Shown here in pieces: positions 36,901 through 47,799 of a stretch of 64,000 nt of DNA. The position numbers and the translations under genes are program-made. The DNA is from an uncultured Microbacterium sp. (GTDB taxonomy: Bacteria > Actinomycetota > Actinomycetes > Actinomycetales > Microbacteriaceae): positions 496,001 to 560,000 of the forward strand of contig NZ_CANLCY010000002.1 in NCBI RefSeq assembly GCF_947489255.1, read 5' to 3'. The notes beneath the pieces were generated by a model. It was not told where the DNA came from. It ran no database searches and saw nothing but the letters and a program-made list of their open reading frames with translations. Every line of letters starts with the position of its first letter. The stretch's first letter is position 1.

Positions 36901-39570
36901 ATGAAAACCGCCGAGATCGCCCAGCGCTTCCTCGACTTCTTCGAGAAGAAGAATCACACGATCGTCCCCTCGGCCTCGCTCGTCACCGACGATCCGGCCC
37001 TGCTGTTCACCGTGGCGGGCATGGTGCCCTTCATCCCGTACCTGAGCGGCGTCGTGCCGCCGCCCTACCCGCGCGCGGCCGACGTGCAGAAGTGCATCCG
37101 CACCAACGACATTGAAGAGGTCGGCAAGACCCCGCGCCACGGCACCTTCTTCCAGATGCTCGGCAACTGGTCGTTCGGCGACTACTTCAAGGAAGATGCG
37201 ATCCGCTTCGCGTGGGAGCTGCTCACCGCCCCCGAGTCCGAGGGCGGCCTCGCCTTCGACCCGAAGGACCTGTGGGTCACCGTCTACGAAGAGGACGACG
37301 AGGCGCACGACCTCTGGCTGAAGCTCAGCTCTCTTCCCGAGGACCGCATCCAGCGTCTCGGCAAGGACACGAACTACTGGTCGACCGGACTCCCGGGTCC
37401 CGCGGGCCCCTGCTCGGAGATCTTCTTCGACCGCGGTCCGGCCTACGGCATCGACGGCGGTCCCGCGACCGACGACGACCGCTACGTCGAGATCTGGAAC
37501 CTCGTGTTCATGCAGTACGAGATCACCAACGTGCGCTCGAAGTACGACTTCGACATCGTCGGCGAGCTGCCGGCGAAGAACATCGACACCGGCATGGGCC
37601 TCGAGCGCATCGCGTTCATCAAGCAGGGCGTCGACAACATGTACGAGACCGACCAGGTGCGCCCCGTGCTCGACCTGGCCGCGAAGCTCGCGGGCAAGGC
37701 GTACGGCGCCGAATCCCACGAGGACGACGTGCGTCTGCGCATCGTCGCCGACCACGTGCGCTCCTCGCTCATGCTGCTCGCCGACGGCGTCACCCCCTCG
37801 AACGAGGGCCGCGGCTACATCCTGCGCCGCATCATGCGTCGCGCGATCCGCTCGATGCGCCTGCTCGGCGTCGAAGGCGCGACCTTCCCCGAGCTGTTCG
37901 CCGCCTCTCGCGACGCGATGAAGGAGTCGTACCCCGAGGTGGAGGCGGATTACGCCCGTCTCTCGGCCTACGCCATCGCCGAGGAGCAGACGTTCCTGCG
38001 CACCCTCGCGGCCGGATCGGCCATCCTCGACCAGTCGGTCGCCGAAGCCAAGACCGGCGGCGGCTCGACGCTCTCCGGCTCCGAAGCATTCCTGCTCCAC
38101 GACACGTACGGCTTCCCCATCGACCTCACGCTCGAGATCGCCGAGGAGGCCGGGCTGAGCGTCGATCGCGCCGCGTTCGACACGCTCATGCAGGAGCAGC
38201 GCACGCGCGCCAAGGCCGACGCCCGCGCCCGCAAGGGCACCATCGCCGATCAAAGCGCGTACCGCCCGTTCCGCGCGCTCGGCGAGACGGTGTTCACCGG
38301 GTACACCGAGTTGCAGACGGAGTCGACGGTGCTCGGCATCCTGGTCCAGGGGCAGGGGACCGATCGCGCCTCGGAGGGACAGATCGCCGAGGTCATCCTC
38401 GCCGAGACCGCGCTGTACGCCGAGTCCGGTGGTCAGGTGGCCGACAAGGGCGTCATCGTCGGCCCGGGCTACGAGCTCGAGGTGCTCGACGTGCAGCGTC
38501 CCGTTCCGGGTCTGGTCAGCCACACGGTCGAGGTGACCACCGGCGAGGTCGCCGTGGGCGCCCCGGCCACCACCGTGGTCGACGGGCTCAACCGCCACGC
38601 GGCGCAGCAGGCGCACACCGCCACGCACCTCGTGCACGCGGCGATCCGCGACACTCTCGGCAAGACCGCGACGCAGACGGGGTCGCTCAACCGCGCCGGG
38701 TACATGCGCTTCGACTTCAGCTGGGGATCGGCGCTCTCGCCCGAGACCCGCACCGAGATCGAGGACATCGCCAACAACGCCGTCCGCGACAACCTCGAGG
38801 TCACCACGCGCGTGATGTCGCTGGATGAGGCGAAGGCCGCGGGCGCCATGGCGCTGTTCGGCGAGAAGTACGGCGACACCGTGCGCATGGTCGACATCGG
38901 CGGTCCGTGGTCGCGCGAGCTCTGCGGCGGAACGCACGTCGCGCGCAGCGCCGAGATCGGTCTGGTCAACCTCGTCGGCGAGCAGTCGGTCGGCGCGTCG
39001 AACCGCCGCGTGGAGGCCCTCGTGGGTCTCGACGCGTTCCGCGACCTCGCCGCCGAGCGCGCCATCGTCTCGCAGCTCAGCACGAGCCTGAAGACCCCGC
39101 GCGAGCAGCTCACCACTCGCATCGGCGAGCTCGCCGCGAGCCTCAAGGCCGCGGAGAAGAAGATCGCCGCGTTCGAGGCGCAGGCCCTGACCGGACGTCT
39201 GCCGCAACTCGTCGAGTCGGCCGTGGCCGTCGGCACCGTGCGCGTCGTGGCCCAGAGTCTCGGCGAGGGTGCATCGGCCGACGACGTCCGCTCGCTCGCC
39301 CTGCAGGTGCGCGATCGCCTCGGCAGTGACCCCGCGGTCGTCGCGCTCGCCTCGGTCGCGGGCGGCCGCGCGACCGTCGTCGTGGTCACCAACGACGCCG
39401 CGCGCGAGCGCGGTCTCGCCGCCGGTGCCCTCGCGAAAGCCGCTGCCGCCGTCCTCGGTGGCGGTGGCGGCGGTCGGCCCGACGTCGCGCAAGGTGGCGG
39501 AACGGATGCCGCGGCCCTGCCCCAGGCGCTCGACGGCATCGTCGCCGACGTCCGGGCGACCACCGCGTGA
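36901..39570 (+). CDS. alaS: alanine--tRNA ligase
   Basis: 889 residues, full length. Class II aminoacylation core (FLDFFEKKNHTIVPSASLVTDDPALLFTVAGM; RCIRTNDIEEVGKTPRHGTFFQMLGNWSFGDYFK), editing domain with HTATHLVHAAIRD and CGGTHVARS supplying the zinc/editing ligands, then the C-Ala domain with a Gly-rich GGGGGGRPD segment. Charges tRNA-Ala and clears mischarged Ser/Gly. Overlaps ruvX by 4 bp. Confidence 0.97.
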   Translation: MKTAEIAQRFLDFFEKKNHTIVPSASLVTDDPALLFTVAGMVPFIPYLSGVVPPPYPRAADVQKCIRTNDIEEVGKTPRHGTFFQMLGNWSFGDYFKEDAIRFAWELLTAPESEGGLAFDPKDLWVTVYEEDDEAHDLWLKLSSLPEDRIQRLGKDTNYWSTGLPGPAGPCSEIFFDRGPAYGIDGGPATDDDRYVEIWNLVFMQYEITNVRSKYDFDIVGELPAKNIDTGMGLERIAFIKQGVDNMYETDQVRPVLDLAAKLAGKAYGAESHEDDVRLRIVADHVRSSLMLLADGVTPSNEGRGYILRRIMRRAIRSMRLLGVEGATFPELFAASRDAMKESYPEVEADYARLSAYAIAEEQTFLRTLAAGSAILDQSVAEAKTGGGSTLSGSEAFLLHDTYGFPIDLTLEIAEEAGLSVDRAAFDTLMQEQRTRAKADARARKGTIADQSAYRPFRALGETVFTGYTELQTESTVLGILVQGQGTDRASEGQIAEVILAETALYAESGGQVADKGVIVGPGYELEVLDVQRPVPGLVSHTVEVTTGEVAVGAPATTVVDGLNRHAAQQAHTATHLVHAAIRDTLGKTATQTGSLNRAGYMRFDFSWGSALSPETRTEIEDIANNAVRDNLEVTTRVMSLDEAKAAGAMALFGEKYGDTVRMVDIGGPWSRELCGGTHVARSAEIGLVNLVGEQSVGASNRRVEALVGLDAFRDLAAERAIVSQLSTSLKTPREQLTTRIGELAASLKAAEKKIAAFEAQALTGRLPQLVESAVAVGTVRVVAQSLGEGASADDVRSLALQVRDRLGSDPAVVALASVAGGRATVVVVTNDAARERGLAAGALAKAAAAVLGGGGGGRPDVAQGGGTDAAALPQALDGIVADVRATTA

Positions 39571-40040
39571 CGGCGTTCCGGCGCGGCATCCGTCTGGGAA
39601 TCGACGTCGGGCGTGCGCGCGTGGGCGTCGCCCGGTCCGATCCGGACGGGGTGCTGGCCGTGCCGGTGGAGACGGTGCCGCGCAAGGGCGAACCGGTGCG
39701 CCGCATCGTCGCCCTCGTGGCCGAGTACGAGGCGTTCGAGGTGCTGGTGGGTCTGCCGCTCAACCTCCGCGGAGAGGACACCCCGTCGACCACCGACGCA
39801 CGTCGGTTCGCCGACCAGCTCGCGTCGGCCCTGCCCATCCCGGTGCGGCTCGTCGACGAGCGATTGAGCACCGTGTCGGCGCACGGCGTCCTGCGGGAGG
39901 CAGGTCGTTCCCAGCGCGACTCTCGTAGCATTGTTGACCAAGTCGCCGCTGTGGTGCTGCTGCAGCAGGCGCTCGACGTGGAGCGACAGTCCGGCGAGCC
40001 GGCCGGACCCGCCATATCACCGGGACAGGAGCCCGCCTGA
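39567..40040 (+). CDS. ruvX: pre-16S rRNA nuclease / Holliday junction resolvase-like YqgF
   Basis: 157 residues. RNase H-like fold with LGIDVGRARVGVARSDPDGVLA (Asp), VLVGLPLNLRGEDTPST and VRLVDERLSTVSA (Glu). The essential family processes the 16S rRNA 5' end in E. coli. GTGA overlap with alaS, and 1 bp before mltG; alaS-ruvX-mltG-aroE is a conserved actinobacterial operon. Confidence 0.93.
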   Translation: MTAFRRGIRLGIDVGRARVGVARSDPDGVLAVPVETVPRKGEPVRRIVALVAEYEAFEVLVGLPLNLRGEDTPSTTDARRFADQLASALPIPVRLVDERLSTVSAHGVLREAGRSQRDSRSIVDQVAAVVLLQQALDVERQSGEPAGPAISPGQEPA

Positions 40041-40041
40041 C

Positions 40042-41841
40042 ATGCCCGAGAACCAGCCCCCCGGGAGCGATCCGTTCGCGGACCTCTACAGCCGCCTCCC
40101 CGACCCGCGCACCGGTGCGCGCTCGGCCGACGGTTCCGCGGACGCCGCTCCGCCGTCCCGGCGCGCCGCTCGCGAGGCGCGACGCGCGCAGACCGGTCCC
40201 ACCGACACGAACCCCGCCGCCGAAGCTCCGGCCGCGAACGGTGCCGCCACCCCGGCGCCCCGGTTCGACGTCGCCCGCCGCGCACCGGGCGAGACCGCCG
40301 GGAACGGGATGCCGGAACCGACCCGTGCTGCGGATTCCGCGCCCGCGCCGCGCGCCGCCGAGCCCGCTCCGCGCGCTGCGGAGCCGACTCCGGCGCCCCG
40401 TGCCGCCGAGCCCGCGGCCCGCGCCCCCGAGCCCGCCCCGGCCCCTCGCTCCGCCGACGCCGGAGTCACGGCATCCGCCCCGGCATCCTCCGGCGCCCTG
40501 CGCGACGGGGGAGAGGCCGCGCCCGGACCCGGCCGTACGGGAGCACCGTCGACCACAGCGGACGGTGCGCGTCGTCCCTCGGCGTCCGCCGACGCCCCGC
40601 GCGACGCGGAGCCGGCGCTCGTCGGCGCCGGGGTCGGCACGGCCGGACGCACGGCACCTGCCGGCGGCGGCATCCCGTCCGGGTCGCTCGAAGACCTCTT
40701 CACCGGTCAGACCACGACCCACGAGATCGGCCAGAGCGCCCCGCGACCGCCCAAGAAGCGTCGTCGCATCGGAGGGTGGATCGCCCTCGCGGTGGTGCTC
40801 GTTCTCCTCGGCGGTCTCGCCGCGGGCGGCGCGGTCGTGTGGAACACCTACGGCGATCGCATCCAAGCATTCCTGGGCAACGGCGAGCCCCTCGACTACG
40901 AGGCGGGCCAGGCCAAGGGCGAGGCCCGCATCACCATCGTCTCGGGCGACACGGGGGAGTCCGTCTCGCCGAAGCTGTTCGAGGCCGGGGTCACGAAGGC
41001 CTCGAACTCGCTGTACAAGTACATGGTCGACAACTCCGTCGCCTTCACCTTCCAGCCCGGCGTCTACAAGCTGCAGCAGCAGATGACGTCGGAGGCGGTC
41101 CTCGCCGCGCTCCGCGACCCCGCGAGCCGACTGAACTACTCCGTGCAGCTGCGCGAGGGTCTCACCCTGACGCAGTCGCTCGACGTCATCGCGGAGCAGC
41201 TCGGTCTCCCGCGCGCCGACCTCGACGCGGCCGTCGCCGATCCCTCGGCGTACGGCGTGCCGGCCTCCACGCTCGAGGGCTGGATCTTCCCGGCGACGTA
41301 CGACTTCGACGAGGGGGTCACCGCGCAGCAGGTCATCGAGCGCATGGTGCAGCGCACCATCCAGTCGCTCGACGCCGCGGGAGTCCCGGAGACCGATCGC
41401 GAGCGCATCCTCATCGTCGCCTCGATCATCGAACGCGAGGCGCGCAGCAGCGAGGACTTCTACAAGGTCTCTCGCGTCATCGAGAACCGCCTGCAGCCCG
41501 ACAACACCGAGACCCATGGTCTGCTGCAGATGGACTCGACCGCCCAGTACGGCGCGGGGGAGCTGGATGCCGGTTCCTCGTCGTCGTCCGAGAACGCCCT
41601 CACCAGCGACAACCCGTGGAACACCTACATCCGTCCGGGTCTGCCGATCGGCCCCATCGCCAACCCCGGCGACCTCGCGATCGATGCGGCCATGAAGCCG
41701 GTGGACGGCCCGTGGTACTACTTCACCACCGTCAACCTCGCCACGGGTGAGACGGTGTTCTCCACCACCTACGCCGACCAGCTCAAGGCCGTGGACCAGT
41801 TCCGCGCGTGGTGTCGCGACAATCCCGACGGCGGATGCTGA
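40042..41841 (+). CDS. mltG: endolytic transglycosylase MltG
   Basis: 599 residues. The first about 240 are cytoplasmic, disordered and rich in Ala-Pro-Glu-Arg repeats (RAAEPAPRAAEPTPAPRAAEP); one transmembrane helix (about 245–268) then the YceG/LysM-like domain and the catalytic domain with the Glu in VASIIEREARSSEDF, plus LPIGPIANPGDLAIDAAMKPVDGPWYYF. Cuts nascent peptidoglycan and sets glycan length. The long tail is much longer than in E. coli and typical of Actinobacteria. The aroE start lies within its last codons. Confidence 0.93.
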   Translation: MPENQPPGSDPFADLYSRLPDPRTGARSADGSADAAPPSRRAAREARRAQTGPTDTNPAAEAPAANGAATPAPRFDVARRAPGETAGNGMPEPTRAADSAPAPRAAEPAPRAAEPTPAPRAAEPAARAPEPAPAPRSADAGVTASAPASSGALRDGGEAAPGPGRTGAPSTTADGARRPSASADAPRDAEPALVGAGVGTAGRTAPAGGGIPSGSLEDLFTGQTTTHEIGQSAPRPPKKRRRIGGWIALAVVLVLLGGLAAGGAVVWNTYGDRIQAFLGNGEPLDYEAGQAKGEARITIVSGDTGESVSPKLFEAGVTKASNSLYKYMVDNSVAFTFQPGVYKLQQQMTSEAVLAALRDPASRLNYSVQLREGLTLTQSLDVIAEQLGLPRADLDAAVADPSAYGVPASTLEGWIFPATYDFDEGVTAQQVIERMVQRTIQSLDAAGVPETDRERILIVASIIEREARSSEDFYKVSRVIENRLQPDNTETHGLLQMDSTAQYGAGELDAGSSSSSENALTSDNPWNTYIRPGLPIGPIANPGDLAIDAAMKPVDGPWYYFTTVNLATGETVFSTTYADQLKAVDQFRAWCRDNPDGGC

Positions 41842-42671
41842 CCGGCGCGACACGGCTGGCCGTCTGGGGCGACCCGATCGCGCACTCGCGGTCGCCCCGG
41901 CTGCACGCCGCCGCCTACGGCGTGCTCGGGCTCGACTGGGAGTACGGGCGTCGGCGCGTGGACGACGACACGTTCGCGACCGAGATCGAGGGGCTGGATG
42001 CCGCCTGGCGCGGGTTGTCGCTGACGATGCCGCTCAAGCACGTCGCCGCGGAGCGCGCGATCAGCCTCGACGACGACGCGCGCCTGACGGGCGCCGTCAA
42101 CACCTACCTGCTGACCGAGGAAGGCCCCCGGGGCTTCAACACCGACGTGGGCGGGCTCGCCCGCGCCCTCGACGAGGTCGGCGTGCGTCGACCCGAGCGC
42201 GTGCGCGTGCTCGGTGCGGGCGCGACGGCGACCTCGGCCGTCGTCTCGGCAGTGCGCGCCGGGGCGGTCGAGGTGGAGGTGCGGGCACGGCGCCCCGACG
42301 CCGCTGCCCCTCTCGCCGAGCTCGGCGCGCTCCTGGGCGTCGCGGTGCGGATCGCCGCGCTCGACGCGCCCGATCCCGTCTCGGTCGATGCGACGATCGC
42401 CGCCCTGCCCGGGGGCACCGACCTCGGCGCTCTCGCCGGGCCGTTGGCATCCACGTCCGGACCCCTCGTCGACGTCGTTTACGGCGGCTGGCCCACGCCC
42501 CTCGCGCGGGAGTGGGAGCGTGCGGGGGTGGCCGCGCACGACGGGCTCGCGATGCTGCTCCACCAGGCGCTGCTGCAGGTGCGCGTGTTCGTCGCAGGCG
42601 ACCCCGCTCGGCCCCTCGTCCACGAGGACGAGGTGCTGGCCGCAATGCGCATCGCGCTCATGGGAGACTAG
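41835..42671 (+). CDS. aroE: shikimate dehydrogenase (biosynthetic)
   Basis: 278 residues. Substrate site AHSRSPRLH and catalytic Lys in [20 protein letters not shown], and the NADP Rossmann loop [10 protein letters not shown]. Reduces 3-dehydroshikimate to shikimate. ATG 41835 overlaps the mltG stop by 7 bp. A second AroE-fold gene at 47.8 kb is the catabolic version; this copy is assigned to biosynthesis by its place in aroE-aroC-aroK-aroB. Confidence 0.93.
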   Translation: MLTGATRLAVWGDPIAHSRSPRLHAAAYGVLGLDWEYGRRRVDDDTFATEIEGLDAAWRGLSLTMPLKHVAAERAISLDDDARLTGAVNTYLLTEEGPRGFNTDVGGLARALDEVGVRRPERVRVLGAGATATSAVVSAVRAGAVEVEVRARRPDAAAPLAELGALLGVAVRIAALDAPDPVSVDATIAALPGGTDLGALAGPLASTSGPLVDVVYGGWPTPLAREWERAGVAAHDGLAMLLHQALLQVRVFVAGDPARPLVHEDEVLAAMRIALMGD

Positions 42672-42675
42672 ACGA

Positions 42676-43902
42676 ATGCTTCGCGTCTTCACCGCCGGCG
42701 AGTCCCACGGCCCCGAACTGATCGCCCTCATGGAGGGGATGCCGGCCGGCGTCCCCGTCTCCTCGGCCCAGATCCGCGCCGAACTGGCGCGCCGCCGACT
42801 CGGGTACGGCCGCGGGTCGCGCATGAAGTTCGAGGAAGACGAACTGACCCTGTCGACGGGCATCGTGCACGGCTTCACGATCGGGAGCCCGATCGCTCTG
42901 CGCATCGGCAACACCGAGTGGCCGAAGTGGACCGAGGTGATGAGCCCCGAGCCCGTCGAGCTCTCCGACCGCTCGCGCGGACGCGGTGCCGCGCTCACCC
43001 GCCCGCGCCCCGGGCACGCCGACCTCGTCGGCATGCAGAAGTACGGCTTCGACGAGGCCCGGCCCATCCTCGAGCGGGCCTCCGCGCGGGAGACCGCGGC
43101 TCGCGTGGCGCTGGGCGCGGTGGCCCGCTCGTTCCTGAGCGAGCTCGGCATCCGTCTGGTCAGCCACACGCTGTCGATCGGGCCCGTGCGGGTTCCCGAC
43201 GACGCCGAGCTGCCCACCCCCGACGACGTCGACCGTCTCGACGCCGATCCGCTGCGGTGCTTCCACGCCGAGACGAGCGCGGCGATGGTCGCCGAGGTCG
43301 ACGACGCCAAGAAGGCGGGCGACACGCTCGGCGGGATCGTCGAGGTCCTCGCCTACGGCCTGCCGCCGGGGCTCGGCTCGCACGTGCAGTGGGATCGTCG
43401 ATTGGATGCCAAGCTCGCCCAGGCCCTCATGAGCATCCAGGCGATCAAGGGCGTCGAGGTCGGCGACGGCTTCCTCACCACGACCCGCCGCGGCTCGCAG
43501 GCGCACGACGAGCTCTTCGCCACCGAAGACGGCATCACCCGCTCGTCCGACCGCGCCGGTGGCACCGAGGGCGGCATGTCGACCGGCACCGTGCTGCGCG
43601 TGCGCGCCGGCATGAAGCCGATCGCGACGATTCCCAAGGCCCTGCGCACGGTCGATGTCGCCACCGGCGACACCGCCGCCGCGCACCACCAGCGCTCCGA
43701 CGTGTGCGCCGTCCCCGCATCGGGCGTCGTCGCCGAGGCCATGGTCGCGGTGACCCTCGCGGACGCCGTGCTCGAGAAGTTCGGAGGCGACAACGTCGCC
43801 GAGACGCGCCGCAACCTCGAGTCGTACCTCGCCAACCTGCCCGAGACCCTGCGCACGACCGACGCGTCGGACGCCGCGCTTCTCGCGCATGACCTCGCCT
43901 GA
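42676..43902 (+). CDS. aroC: chorismate synthase
   Basis: 408 residues. [70 protein letters not shown] and the FMN-contacting [14 protein letters not shown] are all in place. Converts EPSP to chorismate with reduced FMN. It overlaps aroK by 14 bp. Confidence 0.97.
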   Translation: MLRVFTAGESHGPELIALMEGMPAGVPVSSAQIRAELARRRLGYGRGSRMKFEEDELTLSTGIVHGFTIGSPIALRIGNTEWPKWTEVMSPEPVELSDRSRGRGAALTRPRPGHADLVGMQKYGFDEARPILERASARETAARVALGAVARSFLSELGIRLVSHTLSIGPVRVPDDAELPTPDDVDRLDADPLRCFHAETSAAMVAEVDDAKKAGDTLGGIVEVLAYGLPPGLGSHVQWDRRLDAKLAQALMSIQAIKGVEVGDGFLTTTRRGSQAHDELFATEDGITRSSDRAGGTEGGMSTGTVLRVRAGMKPIATIPKALRTVDVATGDTAAAHHQRSDVCAVPASGVVAEAMVAVTLADAVLEKFGGDNVAETRRNLESYLANLPETLRTTDASDAALLAHDLA

Positions 43903-44473
43903 GCAGGCGCCCTCCGGCGCTGCCGGCCCGGACGACCGCGCAGCGGTGACCGGGGCCGGATCGGCCGTGGTGCTCATCGGTCCGATGGGCGCGGGCAAGA
44001 CCAGTGTCGGGCGCCGCGTCGCGCGCGCCCTGGGCACGGCCTTCACCGACACCGACAAGCTCGTCGTACGCGACCACGGGCCGATCCGCGATCTGTTCCT
44101 CGCCCACGGCGAAGCGCACTTCCGCGCCCTCGAGCGCGACGCGGTCGTCGAGGCGCTCGGCCGCGGGGGCGTCGTCGCGCTCGGCGGGGGAGCCGTGCTC
44201 GACCCCTCGACCCGGGAACGCCTCACCGCGCATCGCGTCGTGCTGCTGACGGTCGCGCCGCACGTGGTGGCATCCCGCATCCACGGCGACGAACGGCCCC
44301 TGCTCGGCGGAGAAGACCCGGCCGAGCGCTGGCGGCGCATCTACGAAGAGCGGCGCCCCGTCTACGAGGCCGCCGCCGACATCACCATCGACACGTCGTC
44401 GGGGCCCCTGTCCCGCGTCGTCGACGACATCGTGGCCTGGGCGCAGAGCGTTCCGGCCCAGGAGAGATCATGA
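43889..44473 (+). CDS. aroK: shikimate kinase
   Basis: 194 residues. P-loop [11 protein letters not shown], shikimate-binding [21 protein letters not shown], and the lid Arg in DERPLLGG. An N-terminal extension of about 25 residues rich in Ala/Gly/Pro precedes the domain. Between aroC and aroB with overlaps on both sides, the conserved chorismate-operon order. Confidence 0.95.
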   Translation: MTSPEQAPSGAAGPDDRAAVTGAGSAVVLIGPMGAGKTSVGRRVARALGTAFTDTDKLVVRDHGPIRDLFLAHGEAHFRALERDAVVEALGRGGVVALGGGAVLDPSTRERLTAHRVVLLTVAPHVVASRIHGDERPLLGGEDPAERWRRIYEERRPVYEAAADITIDTSSGPLSRVVDDIVAWAQSVPAQERS

Positions 44474-45546
44474 GCGACACCACCACGATCAGCGTCGCCG
44501 GCGACCCCGGCTACGACATCACCATCGGCCGGGGCCTGCTGACCACGCTGGGCGAGAAGCTGCCCGCCGCCGCGCGGAAGGTGCTCGTGGTGCACCCGCC
44601 CACCCTCGCCGCACAGGCCGAGGCCCTGCGCGCGCAGCTGGTGGGCGACCGTCAGGTGCTGCTGGCCGAGATCCCCGACGCCGAGCAGGGCAAGCGCGTC
44701 GAAGTGGCGGCGTTCTGCTGGCAGGTCATGGGCCAGGCCGACTTCACGCGCACCGATGTCGTGGTCGGCTTCGGTGGGGGAGCGGTCACCGACCTCGCGG
44801 GCTTCGTCGCGGCCACCTGGCTGCGCGGCGTCGCGCTCGTGCAGGTGCCGACGACCGTGCTGGGGATGGTGGATGCCGCGGTGGGCGGCAAGACCGGCAT
44901 CAACACCGCCGAGGGCAAGAACCTCGTCGGCGCCTTCTGGCCCCCGGTCGCCGTGGTGTGCGATCTCGACCTGCTCGACACGCTGTCGAAGAACGAGGCC
45001 ACCGCGGGCTTCGCCGAGGTGGTGAAGGCGGGCTTCATCTGGCATCCGGAGATCCTCGACCTCATCGAGGCCGACCCCACGGGGATCGTCGACCCGAAGG
45101 GCGACGCGTTCCGTCGGTGCGTCGAGCTCGCGATCGACATGAAGGCACGTGTCGTGGGCGAAGACCTGCGCGAGGCGGGTCTTCGCGAGGTGCTGAACTA
45201 CGGGCACACGCTCGGCCACGCCATCGAGCACGCCGAGCGCTACCGCTGGCGTCACGGCGCCGCGATCTCGGTGGGCATGGTGTTCGCCGCCGAGCTGTCG
45301 CGCCTCGCCGGGCGCCTGTCGGACGACGTCGCGCAGCGCCACCGCACCGTGCTCGAGTCGCTCGGCCTGCCCACGACGTACCGCGCCGGCGCTTTCCAGA
45401 CGCTGAAGGCCACGATGCAGCGCGACAAGAAGAGCCGCGGCAGCATGCTGCGCTTCATCGTGCTCGACGACCTCGCCCGCCCGACCGTGCTGCAGGCGCC
45501 CGACGAGTCGCTGCTGTTCGCGGCCTACCAGGAGGTCGGTGCGTGA
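44470..45546 (+). CDS. aroB: 3-dehydroquinate synthase
   Basis: 358 residues. NAD- and metal-dependent cyclase: [41 protein letters not shown], the metal ligands Glu/His in [22 protein letters not shown] and [11 protein letters not shown]. Makes dehydroquinate from DAHP. ATGA overlap with aroK. In related Actinobacteria aroQ, then efp follow directly; here about 6 kb of other genes intervene. Confidence 0.96.
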   Translation: MSDTTTISVAGDPGYDITIGRGLLTTLGEKLPAAARKVLVVHPPTLAAQAEALRAQLVGDRQVLLAEIPDAEQGKRVEVAAFCWQVMGQADFTRTDVVVGFGGGAVTDLAGFVAATWLRGVALVQVPTTVLGMVDAAVGGKTGINTAEGKNLVGAFWPPVAVVCDLDLLDTLSKNEATAGFAEVVKAGFIWHPEILDLIEADPTGIVDPKGDAFRRCVELAIDMKARVVGEDLREAGLREVLNYGHTLGHAIEHAERYRWRHGAAISVGMVFAAELSRLAGRLSDDVAQRHRTVLESLGLPTTYRAGAFQTLKATMQRDKKSRGSMLRFIVLDDLARPTVLQAPDESLLFAAYQEVGA

Positions 45547-46114
45547 CCCGGAGCGCCTCGTGACGGAGGGGCGGGCCGGCGGCGCGACCGTGCGGCGCGT
45601 GCGCGCCGGGGAAGGCGCCCGGGTGCGCGAGCTGCGTCTGCGCGCCGTGAGCGACCCCGCGGCATCCATCGCCTTCCTCACCACGTACGAGCAGGAGCTC
45701 GAGCGCGACCAGCCGTTCTGGGACGAACGCGCGGCGGGCGGCGCCGACGGGGAGTCCGCGGCGATGTTCATCGCGGAGCGCGGTGAGGAGTGGATCGGCA
45801 CGTGCACCGTGCTCGTGCGGCGCGCGGGTGACCTCGACCACACCGGACGGCGGTCGACGACCGACCGCGCCGACGTCGTCGGCGTCTACGTCGACCCGGC
45901 CCACCGCGGACGCGGAGCGATCGACGCGCTTCTCGACGCCGCGGCGCGCTGGTGCGCCGCTCGGGGCTTCGAGACGCTCTCGCTCGACGTCCACGTCGAC
46001 AACGTCCGGGCGCAGGCGGTGTACCGGCGCGCCGGCTTCGTGGCGACGGGGGAGACCTTCACGGGGCCCATCGGCGCCGAGCGCGCGATGAGCCGCTCGC
46101 TGCGCGCGCTCTGA
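45539..46114 (+). CDS. GNAT family N-acetyltransferase
   Basis: 191 residues. GNAT fold: [26 protein letters not shown] at the start, then [61 protein letters not shown], containing the acetyl-CoA loop (HRGRGAID, close to the usual R/QxxGxG/A). Substrate unknown. It overlaps aroB by 8 bp and probably reads through from the aro operon. Later GTG codons are possible starts. Confidence 0.85.
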   Translation: MRDPERLVTEGRAGGATVRRVRAGEGARVRELRLRAVSDPAASIAFLTTYEQELERDQPFWDERAAGGADGESAAMFIAERGEEWIGTCTVLVRRAGDLDHTGRRSTTDRADVVGVYVDPAHRGRGAIDALLDAAARWCAARGFETLSLDVHVDNVRAQAVYRRAGFVATGETFTGPIGAERAMSRSLRAL

Positions 46115-46423
46115 CGCCGTTTCGACCCGGCGGCCCACCCTCACCCCGGGTGGACGAGCACGACGGCGGAGCGATTCGCCGACGCGCCGACTCTGGATGC
46201 CGCAGCGGAGCGTGTGCGCGGGTCTCCCGCCGTCGTGCCCGGACCAGCGGGATGCGCCGGGCGGCTGGGCAGGAGCGGATGCCGGCGAGCACGACGGCGG
46301 GGCGCGTTCCCGACGGCGGGGCGCGTTCCCGACACGCCGGCCCCGGACGGGACGACACGGCGTGTCCCGCGAGATTCCTGCCGATGTGCACGGGCCCATC
46401 CGCCGCCGCGCGACGACGCGCGG
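46115..46423. other. non-coding interval with short repeats
   Basis: No supported gene between the convergent GNAT and transporter genes. It contains an exact 19-bp tandem duplication (46293–46330), two copies of GAGCACGACGGCGG (near 46156 and 46288), and several GACACGCCG-type words. See repeat entries. Confidence 0.5.
46293..46330. repeat. exact 19-bp tandem duplication
   Basis: GACGGCGGGGCGCGTTCCC at 46293–46311 and again at 46312–46330, immediately followed by GACACGCCGG. Confidence 0.9.
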
Positions 46424-46453
46424 GAGCCCCGCCTTCCGGAGAAGACGGGGCTC
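46424..46453 (-). terminator. hairpin after the transporter gene
   Basis: Thirteen-base arms GAGCCCCGCCTTC and GAAGACGGGGCTC with a CGGA loop, one mismatch; 11 bp beyond the stop of the minus-strand transporter. No T-tract. Confidence 0.65.
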
Positions 46454-46464
46454 GCTGACGCCGG

Positions 46465-47784
46465 TCAGACCGAGACGGGCACCCGGCGCTCGGCGGCGAG
46501 GCCGAGCTGGTCGGTGGGGACGTCCTTCGTCTCGCGAGCGGTCAGCGCGCTCACCGAGGCGATGACGGCGATCACGGCGGTGAAGACGCTGATCACGACC
46601 CATCCGCCGGCCGCGCCGCCGCCGAGGGCCGCGACGATGCTCGGGGCGAATCCGGCCATGAGGAAGCCGAGCTGGGTGCCGATCGCCATGCCCGAGAAGC
46701 GGACGCGGGTGCTGAACATCTCGCCGTAGAACGAGGGCCACACGGCGTTCGCGGCGGCGTATCCGCACGAGAAGGTGAGGATGGCGAGGCCGAAGGTGAC
46801 GAGGTCGTTCCCGGCGCCCATCGACAGCATGTAGAACGGCATGAAGGCCGCCGACGACAGCGCACCGTAGATGAAGACGGGCTTGCGGCCGATGCGGTCG
46901 GCGAGCTTGCCGAACAACGGCTGGGTGAAGAGCGCGACGACGTTCGCGACCACGACGAGCCACAGGGTGACGCTCGCGGCGAGGCCCTGCTCCTTGCCGT
47001 AGGCGATCGCGAGCGTGCCGAACACGGTCGACACCGCGGCGATGAACGCGCAGCAGATCACGCGCAGCACGTCGCGCCAATGGTTCTTCAGCAGCGGGAG
47101 CAACGGCATCCGGGCGATCTGTCCGGTGGCCTTCGCCTGCTCGAACTCGGGCGTCTCGTGCAGGCTCCGGCGGATGAAGAACGCCACGACGACGACCACG
47201 GCGCTGAGCCAGAACGGCACGCGCCATCCCCACGAGAACTTGATCTCATCGGGCAGGGCGACGACGGGGATGAAGATCAAGGCGGCGAGGATCTGACCGC
47301 CTTGCGTTCCGGTCAGGGTCCACGAGGTGAAGAACGAACGACGTCCGTCGGGGGCATGCTCGAGCGTGAGCGACGAGGCTCCGGCCTGCTCACCCGCGGC
47401 CGACAGGCCCTGGGCGAGACGGCACAGCACGAGGAGGGCGGGAGCGAACCAGCCGATCTGCGCGAAGCCGGGGAGGCAGCCGATGATGAACGTCGACAGG
47501 CCCATCAGCACCAGCGTGAACATCAGCACCTTCTGGCGTCCGATGCGGTCGCCGAAGTGGCCGAGGATGACGGCGCCGACGGGACGGGCGATGTAGGCGA
47601 AACCGAAGGTGGCGAACGACATCACCAGGGCCGCCTGATCGCCCGACGGGAAGAAGACCGTCGGGAAGATGAGGGCCGCGGCAGAGCCGAACAGGAAGAA
47701 GTCGTAGTACTCCACGGCGCTGCCCATGAAGCTGGCGGTGGCCGCCTTCACGGGAGTCTTCCGCGTCGTTGCGGGGGTGGTCAT
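46465..47784 (-). CDS. MFS transporter, metabolite:H+ symporter family, probable shikimate/quinate importer
   Basis: 439 residues, 12 predicted membrane helices. SAVEYYDFFLFGSAAALIFPTVFFP opens the protein, as in MHS-family symporters; the MFS loop motifs GHFGDRIGRQKVL and GKLADRIGRKPVF are present in both halves. The ShiA and QsuA-type shikimate carriers belong to this family. It is 15 bp downstream of the quinate/shikimate dehydrogenase gene on the same strand, so import of shikimate, quinate or dehydroshikimate is likely from context; the sequence alone does not fix the substrate. Confidence 0.85.
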   Translation of the reverse strand: MTTPATTRKTPVKAATASFMGSAVEYYDFFLFGSAAALIFPTVFFPSGDQAALVMSFATFGFAYIARPVGAVILGHFGDRIGRQKVLMFTLVLMGLSTFIIGCLPGFAQIGWFAPALLVLCRLAQGLSAAGEQAGASSLTLEHAPDGRRSFFTSWTLTGTQGGQILAALIFIPVVALPDEIKFSWGWRVPFWLSAVVVVVAFFIRRSLHETPEFEQAKATGQIARMPLLPLLKNHWRDVLRVICCAFIAAVSTVFGTLAIAYGKEQGLAASVTLWLVVVANVVALFTQPLFGKLADRIGRKPVFIYGALSSAAFMPFYMLSMGAGNDLVTFGLAILTFSCGYAAANAVWPSFYGEMFSTRVRFSGMAIGTQLGFLMAGFAPSIVAALGGGAAGGWVVISVFTAVIAVIASVSALTARETKDVPTDQLGLAAERRVPVSV

Positions 47785-47799
47785 GGACGAGTGCTCCTT

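Noticed and set aside
46293..46330. Start of a CRISPR or VNTR array
   Set aside because: Just two 19-bp copies with no spacer; treated as a simple tandem duplication.
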